Positions 48,393 to 57,722 of a stretch of 64,000 nucleotides of DNA are shown here, one piece after another; within the stretch, counting starts at the first letter, position 1, and each line of letters opens with the position of its first letter. The stretch covers positions 1-64,000 of the forward strand of contig SCRJ01000140.1 in NCBI GenBank assembly GCA_004298115.1, in the 5' to 3' direction. The stretch is from Acidobacteriota bacterium. GTDB taxonomy: Bacteria > Acidobacteriota > Thermoanaerobaculia > Thermoanaerobaculales > Thermoanaerobaculaceae. The notes under the pieces are model-generated. The model was not told the origin of the DNA, searched no databases, and was given only the letters and a program-made list of their open reading frames with translations. The translations under genes and the position numbers were made by a program.

Positions 48393-48606
48393 TGCCTTCC
48401 CCTCCCGGCCGGTCACCCGCCGGCGGCCGCGGATCGCGTGCGCCCGGCGCACGCCCGCTCCCGGCGTTCCCGTGACCTCGTTCCTTGCGACAAGGCCCGG
48501 AGGCTACAGCCGGCGCGAGTCAGGGGTCCGCGGGCGCCCCAAACGGCCGGGGACCGTCATTCGCGGGCTTCGCGCCGCCTGCCTCTCATGTGAAAGTCCT
48601 AACAAT

Positions 48607-48635
48607 AACGTAACCGCATCCCCCGCCACTGTCAA
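48607..48635 (-). promoter_or_regulatory. Candidate sigma-70 promoter of the hydrogenase operon
   Basis: On the minus strand TTGACA (48635-48630) is followed by a 17-bp spacer and TACGTT (48612-48607). Transcription would start near 48600, leaving a leader of about 208 nt before the GTG at 48392. No gene lies in this 325-bp stretch (48393-48717). I could not assign a riboswitch class to the leader. Confidence 0.55.
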
Positions 48636-48717
48636 GTCCACGGGACCGCGATCCGATCGGCCTCGGAGCCCGGAATGAATCGACCGGGCAAGGGCCGGTC
48701 GCCGGGATCCCGGCGCT

Positions 48718-49251
48718 TCATCCGCGCGGCGGCACGCCGTACTTCTCGCTTAGGATGGCGACGTGGTGCTCCACGTGGCCGGCCATCACGAACGCGATCG
48801 CCCGCACCGAGATCTCCTTCCCGCTCGCGACCCCCCTTCGCTGCCAGGCCGCCGCGGGCAGGTGCCGCAGCAAGTGCAGGGTGGCCGCGCGGACGGCCGC
48901 GAACTCGTCGAGGAGTTCGGCCAGGGCGACGCCGTCGTGACCCGCGAGGCGGGCGAACTCGTTCTCGTCGAACGGGGGCAGCGCCGCCTTCTCGCCGCGT
49001 GCGAACGAGAGCGCGCGGTAGCCGAACACCCGCTCGGCGTCGGCGCAGTGTCCGACCACCTCGCGAACGCTCCACTTCCCGGCCGCGTAGCGGAAACCGG
49101 CGCCCGCCTCCGACAGACCGCGCAGCATCCGGCCCGCCGTCGTCGCCTGCTCCTCCAGCGCCGCAACCGGGTCCTCCCCGGGCACCAGCGCGACGTAGCG
49201 CTCGAAGTAAAGCGCGTACTCTCCGGCCTCGGGCCTCCCCACTGTTGGCAT
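48718..49251 (-). CDS. DinB-family protein
   Basis: A 177-residue four-helix DinB protein. Three candidate metal histidines sit in VVGHCADAERVFGYRALSF (helix 2) and MAGHVEHHVAIL (helix 4), the classic DinB HxxxxxH arrangement. The family includes mycothiol and bacillithiol-dependent enzymes; the cofactor here is unknown. GGAGGTG precedes the ATG. Better conserved than the DinB-like protein at 13 kb. Confidence 0.85.
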   Translation of the reverse strand: MPTVGRPEAGEYALYFERYVALVPGEDPVAALEEQATTAGRMLRGLSEAGAGFRYAAGKWSVREVVGHCADAERVFGYRALSFARGEKAALPPFDENEFARLAGHDGVALAELLDEFAAVRAATLHLLRHLPAAAWQRRGVASGKEISVRAIAFVMAGHVEHHVAILSEKYGVPPRG

Positions 49252-49315
49252 GGCGCACCTCCTCCCGTCCCAGCGTACCAGTGCAGCCGCCGCCGGGCCG
49301 TCGGCCCATCATGAG

Positions 49316-49342
49316 AAAAGGGGCGGAGAGAACCTCCGCCCC
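49316..49342 (-). terminator. Rho-independent terminator downstream of the cDPG-synthetase-like gene
   Basis: On the minus strand GGGGCGGAG and CTCCGCCCC form a perfect 9-bp stem around GTTCT, followed by TTTT. It lies about 40 bp after the stop at 49380, with a copy of the GGACCAC repeat between stop and stem. Confidence 0.85.
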
Positions 49343-49344
49343 TT

Positions 49345-49370
49345 CGGACCACCGACCACGGACCACTGAC
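49345..49370. repeat. Intergenic GGACCAC-type repeat, copy B
   Basis: Positions 49345-49366 are identical over 22 bases to 5092-5113. The unit extends here to GACCACTGAC, which matches copy C in inverse orientation. It sits between a stop codon and a terminator. Confidence 0.7.
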
Positions 49371-49379
49371 GACGGCTCT

Positions 49380-50696
49380 CTACTTCACCACCTTGCGGAC
49401 CATCCCCTCGATGACGTCCGGCTCGATCTCCTCGAGCTCGTACGTGACCTCGGCGATCGGCTTGTTGGTCTTGAGGATGCGGGTGAGGTCGATCGGCGTG
49501 CCCTCGACCACGACATCGCAGGGAGTCGCGTTGATCGTCGCCTCGAGGTCCGCGATCTGCCCGTCGGAGTACCCCATCGCCGGCAGGATGGCTCCGGAGT
49601 TCGGATACTTCTTGTAGGTCGCGGCGATCGTGCCGACGGCGTACGGCTTGGCGTCCACGATCTCGGAGGCGCCCGCGCTCTTGGCCGCGAACCACCCCGC
49701 GCCGTAGGTCATCCCGCCGTGCGTGAGCGTCGGGCCGTCCTCGACCACCAGCGCGCGCTTGCCCTTGATCAGCTCGGGCTTGTCCACGGTGATCTTCGAG
49801 GCGCACTTGATCGTGCGCGCGCCGGGGTTGAACTTCTTGCAGTTCTCCAGCACCTCTTCGACCTTGACGGGGTCGGCCGTCTGCACCTTGTTGATGATCA
49901 GCAGGTCGGCCATCAGGAAGTTGGACTCGCCCGGGTAGTACGTCAGCTCGTGCCCGGGACGGTGCGGGTCCACGAGCGTGACCATGAGGTCCGGCTTGTA
50001 GAACGGCGTGTCGTTGTTGCCGCCGTCCCAGAGGATCACGTCGGCTTCCTTCTCCGCCTCGCGCAGGATCATCTCGTAGTCGACGCCGGCGTAGACGATG
50101 AAGCCGTTGTCGATGTGCGGCTCGTACTCCTCGCGCTCCTCGATCGTGCACTCGTGCTTGTCGAGGTCGGCGTACGTCTCGAACCTCTGGCACGCCTGCT
50201 TCGCCAGGTCCCCGTACGGCATCGGGTGGCGGATCGCGACCACCTTCTTCCCCATCGCCTTGAGGATGTGCGACACGTAGCGGGTGGTCTGCGACTTGCC
50301 GACGCCGGTGCGCACGGCACAGATCGCGATCACGGGCTTGGTCGATGCGATCATCGTCCGCTGCACCGAACAGACGCCGAAGTTCGCGCCCCAGGCGATG
50401 ACGTGGCTGCCCTTGTCCATCACGTACTGGTGCGGCACGTCGGAATAGGAGAACCACACGTCGTCGATCGCGTTCTCCTTGACCAGCTTCTCGAGATCGC
50501 TCTCCGGAAAGATCGGAATCCCCTTCGGGTACAGCTTGCCCGCAAGCGACGGCGGGTACACCCGACCCTCGATGTCGGGGATTTGGGTGGCGGTGAACGC
50601 CACCACTTCCACCTCCGGGTTGTTCCGGAAGAGGCAGTTGAAGTTGTGGAAGTCCCGTCCCGCGGCTCCCATGATCACGACCTTACGCTTCGCCAT
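49380..50696 (-). CDS. Cyclic 2,3-diphosphoglycerate synthetase-like P-loop protein
   Basis: A 438-residue protein similar to CpgS of methanogens. It has an N-terminal Rossmann-like domain starting VVIMGAAGRDFHNFN, then a P-loop AVRTGVGKSQTTR (about 153-165), and downstream VILWDGGNNDTPFY and ADLLIINKVQTAD motifs typical of this family. CpgS uses ATP to close 2,3-diphosphoglycerate into the cyclic osmolyte. Bacterial homologs are common in deep-branching groups, but their function is not settled. AGGAGGT precedes the ATG. A strong terminator follows. Lysine/glutamate-rich usage suggests a well-expressed protein. Confidence 0.82.
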   Translation of the reverse strand: MAKRKVVIMGAAGRDFHNFNCLFRNNPEVEVVAFTATQIPDIEGRVYPPSLAGKLYPKGIPIFPESDLEKLVKENAIDDVWFSYSDVPHQYVMDKGSHVIAWGANFGVCSVQRTMIASTKPVIAICAVRTGVGKSQTTRYVSHILKAMGKKVVAIRHPMPYGDLAKQACQRFETYADLDKHECTIEEREEYEPHIDNGFIVYAGVDYEMILREAEKEADVILWDGGNNDTPFYKPDLMVTLVDPHRPGHELTYYPGESNFLMADLLIINKVQTADPVKVEEVLENCKKFNPGARTIKCASKITVDKPELIKGKRALVVEDGPTLTHGGMTYGAGWFAAKSAGASEIVDAKPYAVGTIAATYKKYPNSGAILPAMGYSDGQIADLEATINATPCDVVVEGTPIDLTRILKTNKPIAEVTYELEEIEPDVIEGMVRKVVK

Positions 50697-50805
50697 ATCC
50701 ACCTCCTGTAGGTGCCGGCGTCTCCAGAACGCCGGGGCTCGGCATGGCGTACCGAGCTGCTCCGCCGGGTAAGGCTGAACCGGCGGCTTAACTCCGTTAT
50801 CCTTG

Positions 50806-50825
50806 GTCAGTGGTCCGTGGTCCGA
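50806..50825. repeat. Intergenic GGACCAC-type repeat, copy C (inverted)
   Basis: GTCAGTGGTCCGTGGTCCG is the inverse complement of the 3' half of copy B, with 17 consecutive matching bases. It lies in the 207-bp gap between guaA and the cDPG-synthetase-like gene. Confidence 0.65.
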
Positions 50826-50873
50826 CACCGACGACCCGCCCGCGGGAGACACTCCCCGCTCGTTGAGCGGACA

Positions 50874-50898
50874 ACGGTCCACGGTCCACGGTCCACGA
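50874..50898. repeat. Intergenic GGTCCAC tandem repeat, copy D
   Basis: Three tandem GGTCCAC units lie immediately after the guaA stop. Related in sequence to copies A-C but spaced as perfect 7-mers. The gap holds copies C and D and little else. Confidence 0.6.
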
Positions 50899-50903
50899 CT
50901 GCA

Positions 50904-52436
<1,533 letters not shown>

Positions 52437-52438
52437 AG

Positions 52439-52459
52439 GCGGGCTGCAGCACAGCCCGC
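52439..52459 (-). promoter_or_regulatory. Hairpin abutting the guaA start codon
   Basis: GCGGGCTG and CAGCCCGC pair perfectly around a 5-nt loop and end two bases before the guaA ATG. The structure would occupy the ribosome-binding region and could limit initiation. It may equally be an unrelated palindrome or a protein site. Confidence 0.4.
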
Positions 52460-52594
52460 GGCATGCTACCAGTCCGACCCGAGCGCGGCAACCACACCCG
52501 TCGGCGCCGGCCGCGCCGTCGTTTGCCTCCCGGCCGGTCCGGCCTTACCATATCGTCAGTGACCGTCGCGCGAATCTCAAGATGGAGGTGGATC

Positions 52595-53365
52595 GTGGCC
52601 GTTCGTCCCCGTCCGGCGAAGTCCGTCGCCGCCACCCAACGTTGCGTCTGGGCGCTCCTCCTCGGCGCCGCCGCGGCCGCCGCCGTTCCCGCGCGCGCCG
52701 CCGATGACGCGAACCCGTTCTATTTCACGGTGTACGTGCAGGACGCCTGGCCGAAGCAGAGCGTCACCAACGCCCAGATCCAGCAGATCAACGCGATGTT
52801 CGGCACGCGCTTCGACGACTGGAGCGACGTCGCCAACCTCAGTGTGGGCGCGCAGCTGTTCAAGCGGGTCTCGCCCCGCTGGAAGCTCGGCCTGCAGGTG
52901 GACTACAGCCAGGGGTCCATCAAGGGGAGCGCCACGGTCGCGACCGAGGCGGGCCCGGCGCGCCTGGCGTTCGAGCAGCGGTACAGCGCGTACGCGGACC
53001 TCTACCTCGTCGCTCACTACCTCCCCTGTCCGGCGTGCACGCGCGTGGTCCCGTTCCTGTACGGCGGCGGCGGCGTCGGCTACGAGAAGGACCGGACCAC
53101 CCTGAGGCTCGCCAACGACTACGTCGACCAGGACCTGCTCGTCGACAACGACGGCTGGTTCCCGACGTTCTCCGCCGGTCTCGGGGCCGACGTGCCGCTC
53201 TCCCGCACGGGCCCGTGGTACGTCGAGGTCGGCGCGGCGTACGTCTGGGCGAGGATGACGCACACCGTCCCCGCCAGCGGCGCGCTCGCTCCGGCGCCGC
53301 GGGTGACCGCCGACGCCGACTTCACCGGGCCAAACGTCTGGATCGGCCTGGGGACGAGGTTTTGA
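52595..53365 (+). CDS. Outer-membrane beta-barrel protein (OmpW/OmpA-barrel-like)
   Basis: A 256-residue exported protein. GTG 52595 has GGAGGTGGATC upstream and opens a signal peptide (WALLLGAAAAAAVPARA, cut before ADDANP). The mature part is a series of amphipathic strands separated by polar loops (KLGLQVDYSQGSIKG, FLYGGGGVGYEKD, PTFSAGLGADVPL) and ends in an aromatic F (GLGTRF), as required for barrel assembly. A CPAC pair sits in one loop. About eight strands are likely. The cargo is unknown. Confidence 0.72.
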   Translation: MAVRPRPAKSVAATQRCVWALLLGAAAAAAVPARAADDANPFYFTVYVQDAWPKQSVTNAQIQQINAMFGTRFDDWSDVANLSVGAQLFKRVSPRWKLGLQVDYSQGSIKGSATVATEAGPARLAFEQRYSAYADLYLVAHYLPCPACTRVVPFLYGGGGVGYEKDRTTLRLANDYVDQDLLVDNDGWFPTFSAGLGADVPLSRTGPWYVEVGAAYVWARMTHTVPASGALAPAPRVTADADFTGPNVWIGLGTRF

Positions 53366-53383
53366 AGGCCCGCCTCGCGCCGC

Positions 53384-54553
53384 CTACAGGTCCCGCAACG
53401 CCGACGCGACGGGCCGGCGCACCGCGCGAATGGCGGGCGGGACGCCGCCGACGAGGCCCATGACGAGGGCGAACACGATCCCGTCGGCGAGCAGCGCCGG
53501 CGTGACCCGGAATGCGAAAGCCAGGTGCGAGAACGTCTGCCAGTTCATCGTGCCGGTCGTGAGCCCGTTGACCGGGAGCACCGCGATGCACCCGACCACT
53601 CCGCCCACGAGCGCGATGAACAGCGACTCGAAGAGGAACGAGAGCACCACCGCCGCGCGGCCGAAGCCGAGGGCGCGCATCGTCGCGATCTCGCGGGAGC
53701 GCTCAGCCACCGCCGAGTACATCGTGTTGAGCGCGCCGAACACGGCGCCGACCCCCATCACGAAGGCCACCAGGAAGCCCAGCACCCGGATGAGCCGCGT
53801 CAGGGCCCGGGACTGGCGCTCGTAGTACGAGGTCTCGCGTTCGACCTGCACCGACAGCCGCGGGTCGGCCGTGAGCGCGTCCTTGAACGCCGCAAACGCC
53901 GCCGGCGAGGTCAGGCGCGCCGTCGCCGACTGGAACACGTTGCCGGGCCGCTTGTACACCTGGTTGAGGACATTGGCGTCGCACCAGACCTCGGAGTCGA
54001 AGGCGCTGCCGCCGGCGTCGAAGGCCCCGACGACGGTCCACGTCCCGCCGCCGAATCGGACCGTCGAGCCGAGGTCGAAGCCGGCGTAGGTGTCGATCGC
54101 GTTGCGCCCGACCACGAGTTCGGCGAGGCCGGGCTCGAAGAACCTGCCCCGGACGATCTTGACGTTGTCGCGGACCTGCAGCGCCCTCGCCGAGACGCCC
54201 CGCACCTGCGCGTTGGCGACGGTCCCGCTCGACTTGAGCCGGAAGCCGGCGATGACGACGACCTCCCCGGACACGAGCGGCCCGCGCGCGTCGCGGGCCA
54301 CGCCCGGCGCGTCCTCGACGACGCGGAGCTCATCGAGCGTGACCGCGCTGACCATCTCCGAATCGGCGCCCGCCCGCCGCACGATCGCGTTGCGCGGCGA
54401 GCCCGAGGCGACCAGGGTGGCCTGAAAGCCGTGCGCCATCGCCAGCATCGCCACGAACACGCCGACCGTGCCGGCGATGCCGAGCACCGCCACCACCGCC
54501 GACGTCCAGCGCTGCAAGACGCTGCGGACGTTGTAGGCGAAAGGGATCGCCAT
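53384..54553 (-). CDS. MacB/FtsX-type ABC transporter permease (second)
   Basis: A 389-residue permease. One N-terminal helix (about 15-42) is followed by a large periplasmic MacB-type domain, then three C-terminal helices of the FtsX core with SAVAERSREIATMRALGFGRAAVVLSFLFES, the coupling-helix signature. It ends PAIRAVRRPVASALRDL. It lies 3 bp after the first permease and likely forms a heterodimer with it. Convergent with the barrel gene. Confidence 0.9.
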   Translation of the reverse strand: MAIPFAYNVRSVLQRWTSAVVAVLGIAGTVGVFVAMLAMAHGFQATLVASGSPRNAIVRRAGADSEMVSAVTLDELRVVEDAPGVARDARGPLVSGEVVVIAGFRLKSSGTVANAQVRGVSARALQVRDNVKIVRGRFFEPGLAELVVGRNAIDTYAGFDLGSTVRFGGGTWTVVGAFDAGGSAFDSEVWCDANVLNQVYKRPGNVFQSATARLTSPAAFAAFKDALTADPRLSVQVERETSYYERQSRALTRLIRVLGFLVAFVMGVGAVFGALNTMYSAVAERSREIATMRALGFGRAAVVLSFLFESLFIALVGGVVGCIAVLPVNGLTTGTMNWQTFSHLAFAFRVTPALLADGIVFALVMGLVGGVPPAIRAVRRPVASALRDL

Positions 54554-54556
54554 CGC

Positions 54557-55696
54557 TCATACCCTCCGCAGCGCGTCCACGACCCCGAGCCGCATCGCCG
54601 AGATCGCCGGCAGCGCGCCTGCGGCGGCGCCGACGAGGAGGGCCAGGCCGAACCCGAGCCCGATCGAGCTCCACGGCAGGTAGAACGAGGCGAGCATGCC
54701 GCGGGTCGGGTCGCCGCCGAGGGTGAACAGCTTGGCGAGCGCCAGACCCAGCGCCCCACCCTGTCCGGCGATGAGGACCGACTCGCCGAGAACCAGACCG
54801 AGGACGCCCAGGTCCGAAAACCCCACGGTCTTGAGCACCGCGAGCTCACCGGTCCGCTCGCGAACGGCGATCGCCATCGTGTTCCCGGTGACCAGCAGGA
54901 GCGTGAAGAACACCACCGCGCCGATCGTCATGACGAGAAGCCCGATGTTCCCCATCTGCTTCGCGAACGACGCCGCGAACGCCTTCTCGGTCTGCGTCAA
55001 CGTCTCGTACGGAGAGTTTGCGAAACCGTCGTCGATCGCCGCCGCCACCCGCACCGCGTCGTCGGGGTTCGCGAGCTTGACGACGTACCAGCCGACCGTG
55101 CCCTTGCCGAACTGGCGCTGCTCCTCGAGGTAGTCGTAGCGAAACAGCATCTGGGACGTGTCCACGTCCGGCCGTTTGCCATCGTAGATGCCGTCGAGGT
55201 TGAACTCCCACGCCCCCGTGAAGATCGCGCCGCGCAACGGGATGCGGTCCCCGACTTTCCACCCGAAGCGCTTCGCCAGGGAGCGCCCAACGAGGCACCC
55301 CTGCCGGTCGCGCAGGAACTCCGCGAGCCGCTCCTTCGGAACCACGTACTCCGAGTACACGTCGAACCACGTGTCCTTGTCCACCGCGAACTGCGGGAAG
55401 AAGTTGCGCTCGTCCTGGTAGACGCCGCCGAACCAGGTCGCGAACGTCACCGCGGCCACGCCCGGCACCCCCAGGAGCCGGTCGCGGTACGAGAACGGCA
55501 GCGGCATGATCAGCGACGTCTTGTTGATCACCGTGAGCCGGTCGGCCCCGGCGACGTCCGTCCCGCCGGAAAACGCGCCGCGGATCGGGACGAGGACGCC
55601 GAAGAGGAAGAGCGCCACCGCGAACGACCCCACCGTCAGCGTCGTGCGCAGCTTCTTCCGCGCCAGGTTCGCCCACACCAGCCCGACGAACCTCAT
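54557..55696 (-). CDS. MacB/FtsX-type ABC transporter permease (first)
   Basis: A 379-residue permease with the same layout: N-terminal helix after RKKLRTTLTVGSFAVALFLFGVL, a periplasmic domain (about 45-250), and three C-terminal helices with VRERTGELAVLKTVGFSDLGVLGLVLGES. It ends PAISAMRLGVVDALRRV. The start overlaps the ATPase stop (ATGA). Confidence 0.9.
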   Translation of the reverse strand: MRFVGLVWANLARKKLRTTLTVGSFAVALFLFGVLVPIRGAFSGGTDVAGADRLTVINKTSLIMPLPFSYRDRLLGVPGVAAVTFATWFGGVYQDERNFFPQFAVDKDTWFDVYSEYVVPKERLAEFLRDRQGCLVGRSLAKRFGWKVGDRIPLRGAIFTGAWEFNLDGIYDGKRPDVDTSQMLFRYDYLEEQRQFGKGTVGWYVVKLANPDDAVRVAAAIDDGFANSPYETLTQTEKAFAASFAKQMGNIGLLVMTIGAVVFFTLLLVTGNTMAIAVRERTGELAVLKTVGFSDLGVLGLVLGESVLIAGQGGALGLALAKLFTLGGDPTRGMLASFYLPWSSIGLGFGLALLVGAAAGALPAISAMRLGVVDALRRV

Positions 55697-56421
55697 GCCG
55701 GGATCCCCGCGGCGGCGGAGCCTTCCACCAGGGCGCCCTTGTCGAGGTGGAGCACAACCCCGGCGCGCTCCGCGGCGCGGGGGTCGTGCGTGACCATCAG
55801 GATGGTCTTGCCGTGTTCGCGCACGAGGCGGCCGAGCAGCTCCATGATCTCGTCGGCGCTCTTGCGGTCAAGGTCTCCGGTCGGCTCGTCGGCGAGCAGG
55901 AACGTCGCGTCGGCGACGATCGCCCGGGCGATCGCGACGCGTTGCTCCTGGCCGCCGGAGAGCTGGCGCGGGTAATGGTCCATCCGGTCGAGCAGGCCGA
56001 CGACGCCCAGAGCGACCTCGACGTGCCGCCGCCGCTGGGCCTTGGAGAGTCTCGTGAGCAGCAGCGGCAGCTCGACGTTGGCGAACGCCGTGAGCACCGG
56101 GATCAGGTTGTACATCTGGAATACGAAGCCGACGTGGCGGGCTCGCCATGCGGTGAGCTTGGCGGCGGACATGTGCGTGATCTCGTCGCCCGCCACGGTG
56201 ATGCTCCCCGACGTCGGCAGGTCGAGCCCTCCCAGCAGGTTCAGGAGGGTGGTCTTACCCGACCCCGACGGACCCATGAAGGCGACGAACTCGCCCTGCT
56301 CGACGTCGAGGTTGAGGCCCTGCAGGACGTCGATCTCCTCGCTGCCGCGCCGGTACTTCTTGTCCAGGTGGCGTACCCGGATGAGACCGCCGCCGTTCCC
56401 CTCGCCGTCCACTCTGACCAT
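55693..56421 (-). CDS. ABC transporter ATP-binding protein (MacB/LolD type)
   Basis: A 242-residue ATPase. Walker A GPSGSGKTTLLNLLGGLD, Q-loop FQMYNLIPVLTAFANV, signature LSGGQEQRVAIARAIV, Walker B LLADEPTGDLD and H-loop VTHDPRAA are all intact. The LTAFANVELPLLL block is typical of the MacB/LolD branch. It drives two FtsX-type permeases encoded just downstream. An adaptor gene lies 57 bp upstream. Confidence 0.95.
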   Translation of the reverse strand: MVRVDGEGNGGGLIRVRHLDKKYRRGSEEIDVLQGLNLDVEQGEFVAFMGPSGSGKTTLLNLLGGLDLPTSGSITVAGDEITHMSAAKLTAWRARHVGFVFQMYNLIPVLTAFANVELPLLLTRLSKAQRRRHVEVALGVVGLLDRMDHYPRQLSGGQEQRVAIARAIVADATFLLADEPTGDLDRKSADEIMELLGRLVREHGKTILMVTHDPRAAERAGVVLHLDKGALVEGSAAAGIPA

Positions 56422-56478
56422 ACCGACCTCCGTCCGGGCGGACCGTGCGCCGCCGCACCCCCGCTGCGAACCTCCCGT

Positions 56479-57705
56479 CTATCGCACCTTCACCCGTTCC
56501 CCGTCCCTCAGGCTCGCGGGCGGGCTGACGACGACCTCGTCGCCGGCCGCGACGCCCGCCGTCACCTCGACGTTCGAGCCCGCCGCCGCTCCGACGCTCA
56601 CCGCGCGCCGCTCCACGACGCCATCGCGAACCACGAACACGACGTTCCGGCCGTCGGCCTGACGCACCGCGGCGTTCGGGACCAGCACGGCGGTGGACGC
56701 CTTGGCGCCGCGGGCCTCGTCGGCAAGGAACGAAACCTTCACCCCCATGTCGGGCAGAATCCTGGGGTCGAGCTTGTCGAGCGAGATCCGCACCTTCACC
56801 GTGGCCTTTTGCCGGTCGGCGGTCGGGATGACCGTCCGCACCTTCGCCGGGATGTGCCACTCCGGGTAGGCGTCGAGCACGGCGTCCACGCGTTGCCCGG
56901 GGACCACCCGCGCGATGTACGACTCGTTCACGTCGACCTCGATCTCGAGCGAGGCCATGTCCACGATCGTGGCGATCCCCGTGCGCGTGAACCCGCCGCC
57001 GGCGGAGACCGGCGACACCATCTCGCCGCGCTGCGCGTCCTTGGACACGACCATGCCGGCGAACGGCGCCCGCACCGTGCAGTTGTCCACGTCCTGAACC
57101 GCCACCCCCACTTGCGCATCGGCGGCCCGCACCTGCTCGCGCACGGCGTCGATCTGCGCGCGCAGGCTCTCGGCGCTCGTGCGCGCCTGGTCGAGCGCCT
57201 GCACCGTCGCGACGCCGTCGCGCTCGAGGTCGCGCTGGCGCTGCAGCTCGCGCTCGGCGTTGGCCAGGTTCACTTCGAGGCTCGCGACCTGGGCCGCGGT
57301 CGCGTCGCGCGACGTCCGCGCCGCAACCAGGCGGCGCTGCGCGTCGGCGTCGTCGAGACGGGCGAGGATCTGGCCCTCGCCCACCGGCATCCCTTCGTCG
57401 ACGTACACGTCCACGACCCGCGCCGTGATCTTGGCGGCAACGGTGGCGCGCCGGCGCGGCGTGATGTAGCCGCTGGCGTTCAGCAGCGCGACCGCGCCGC
57501 CGGGGCCGGCAGGCCTGGCGGCGGCGGTCTCCACGACCGGCGTCCCGCGGAAGAGCCCCAGCGCCGCCGCGGCCACCGCGGCGAGCGCGACGACCGCGGC
57601 CGCGGCGAGGAGCCACCTCGCCCCGCCGCCCTTCGGCGTGCGGTCGCGATCGTCGATCCTCAGCGCGGAAAGGTCCGCCCCCCCGGTACCCCTGCTCTCG
57701 GCCAT
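56479..57705 (-). CDS. Periplasmic adaptor (MacA/HlyD family)
   Basis: A 408-residue membrane-fusion protein. One N-terminal helix (about 36-56) is followed by a first lipoyl half (ATVAAKITARVVDVYVDEGMPVGEG), a coiled-coil hairpin (about 120-215), a second lipoyl half with CTVRAPFAGMVV, and beta-barrel plus membrane-proximal domains. ATG 57705 has GGGAGGAG upstream. It joins the MacB-like exporter to an outer-membrane channel; no TolC gene is in the operon. Confidence 0.92.
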   Translation of the reverse strand: MAESRGTGGADLSALRIDDRDRTPKGGGARWLLAAAAVVALAAVAAAALGLFRGTPVVETAAARPAGPGGAVALLNASGYITPRRRATVAAKITARVVDVYVDEGMPVGEGQILARLDDADAQRRLVAARTSRDATAAQVASLEVNLANAERELQRQRDLERDGVATVQALDQARTSAESLRAQIDAVREQVRAADAQVGVAVQDVDNCTVRAPFAGMVVSKDAQRGEMVSPVSAGGGFTRTGIATIVDMASLEIEVDVNESYIARVVPGQRVDAVLDAYPEWHIPAKVRTVIPTADRQKATVKVRISLDKLDPRILPDMGVKVSFLADEARGAKASTAVLVPNAAVRQADGRNVVFVVRDGVVERRAVSVGAAAGSNVEVTAGVAAGDEVVVSPPASLRDGERVKVR

Positions 57706-57722
57706 CCTGACGCTCCTCCCGC

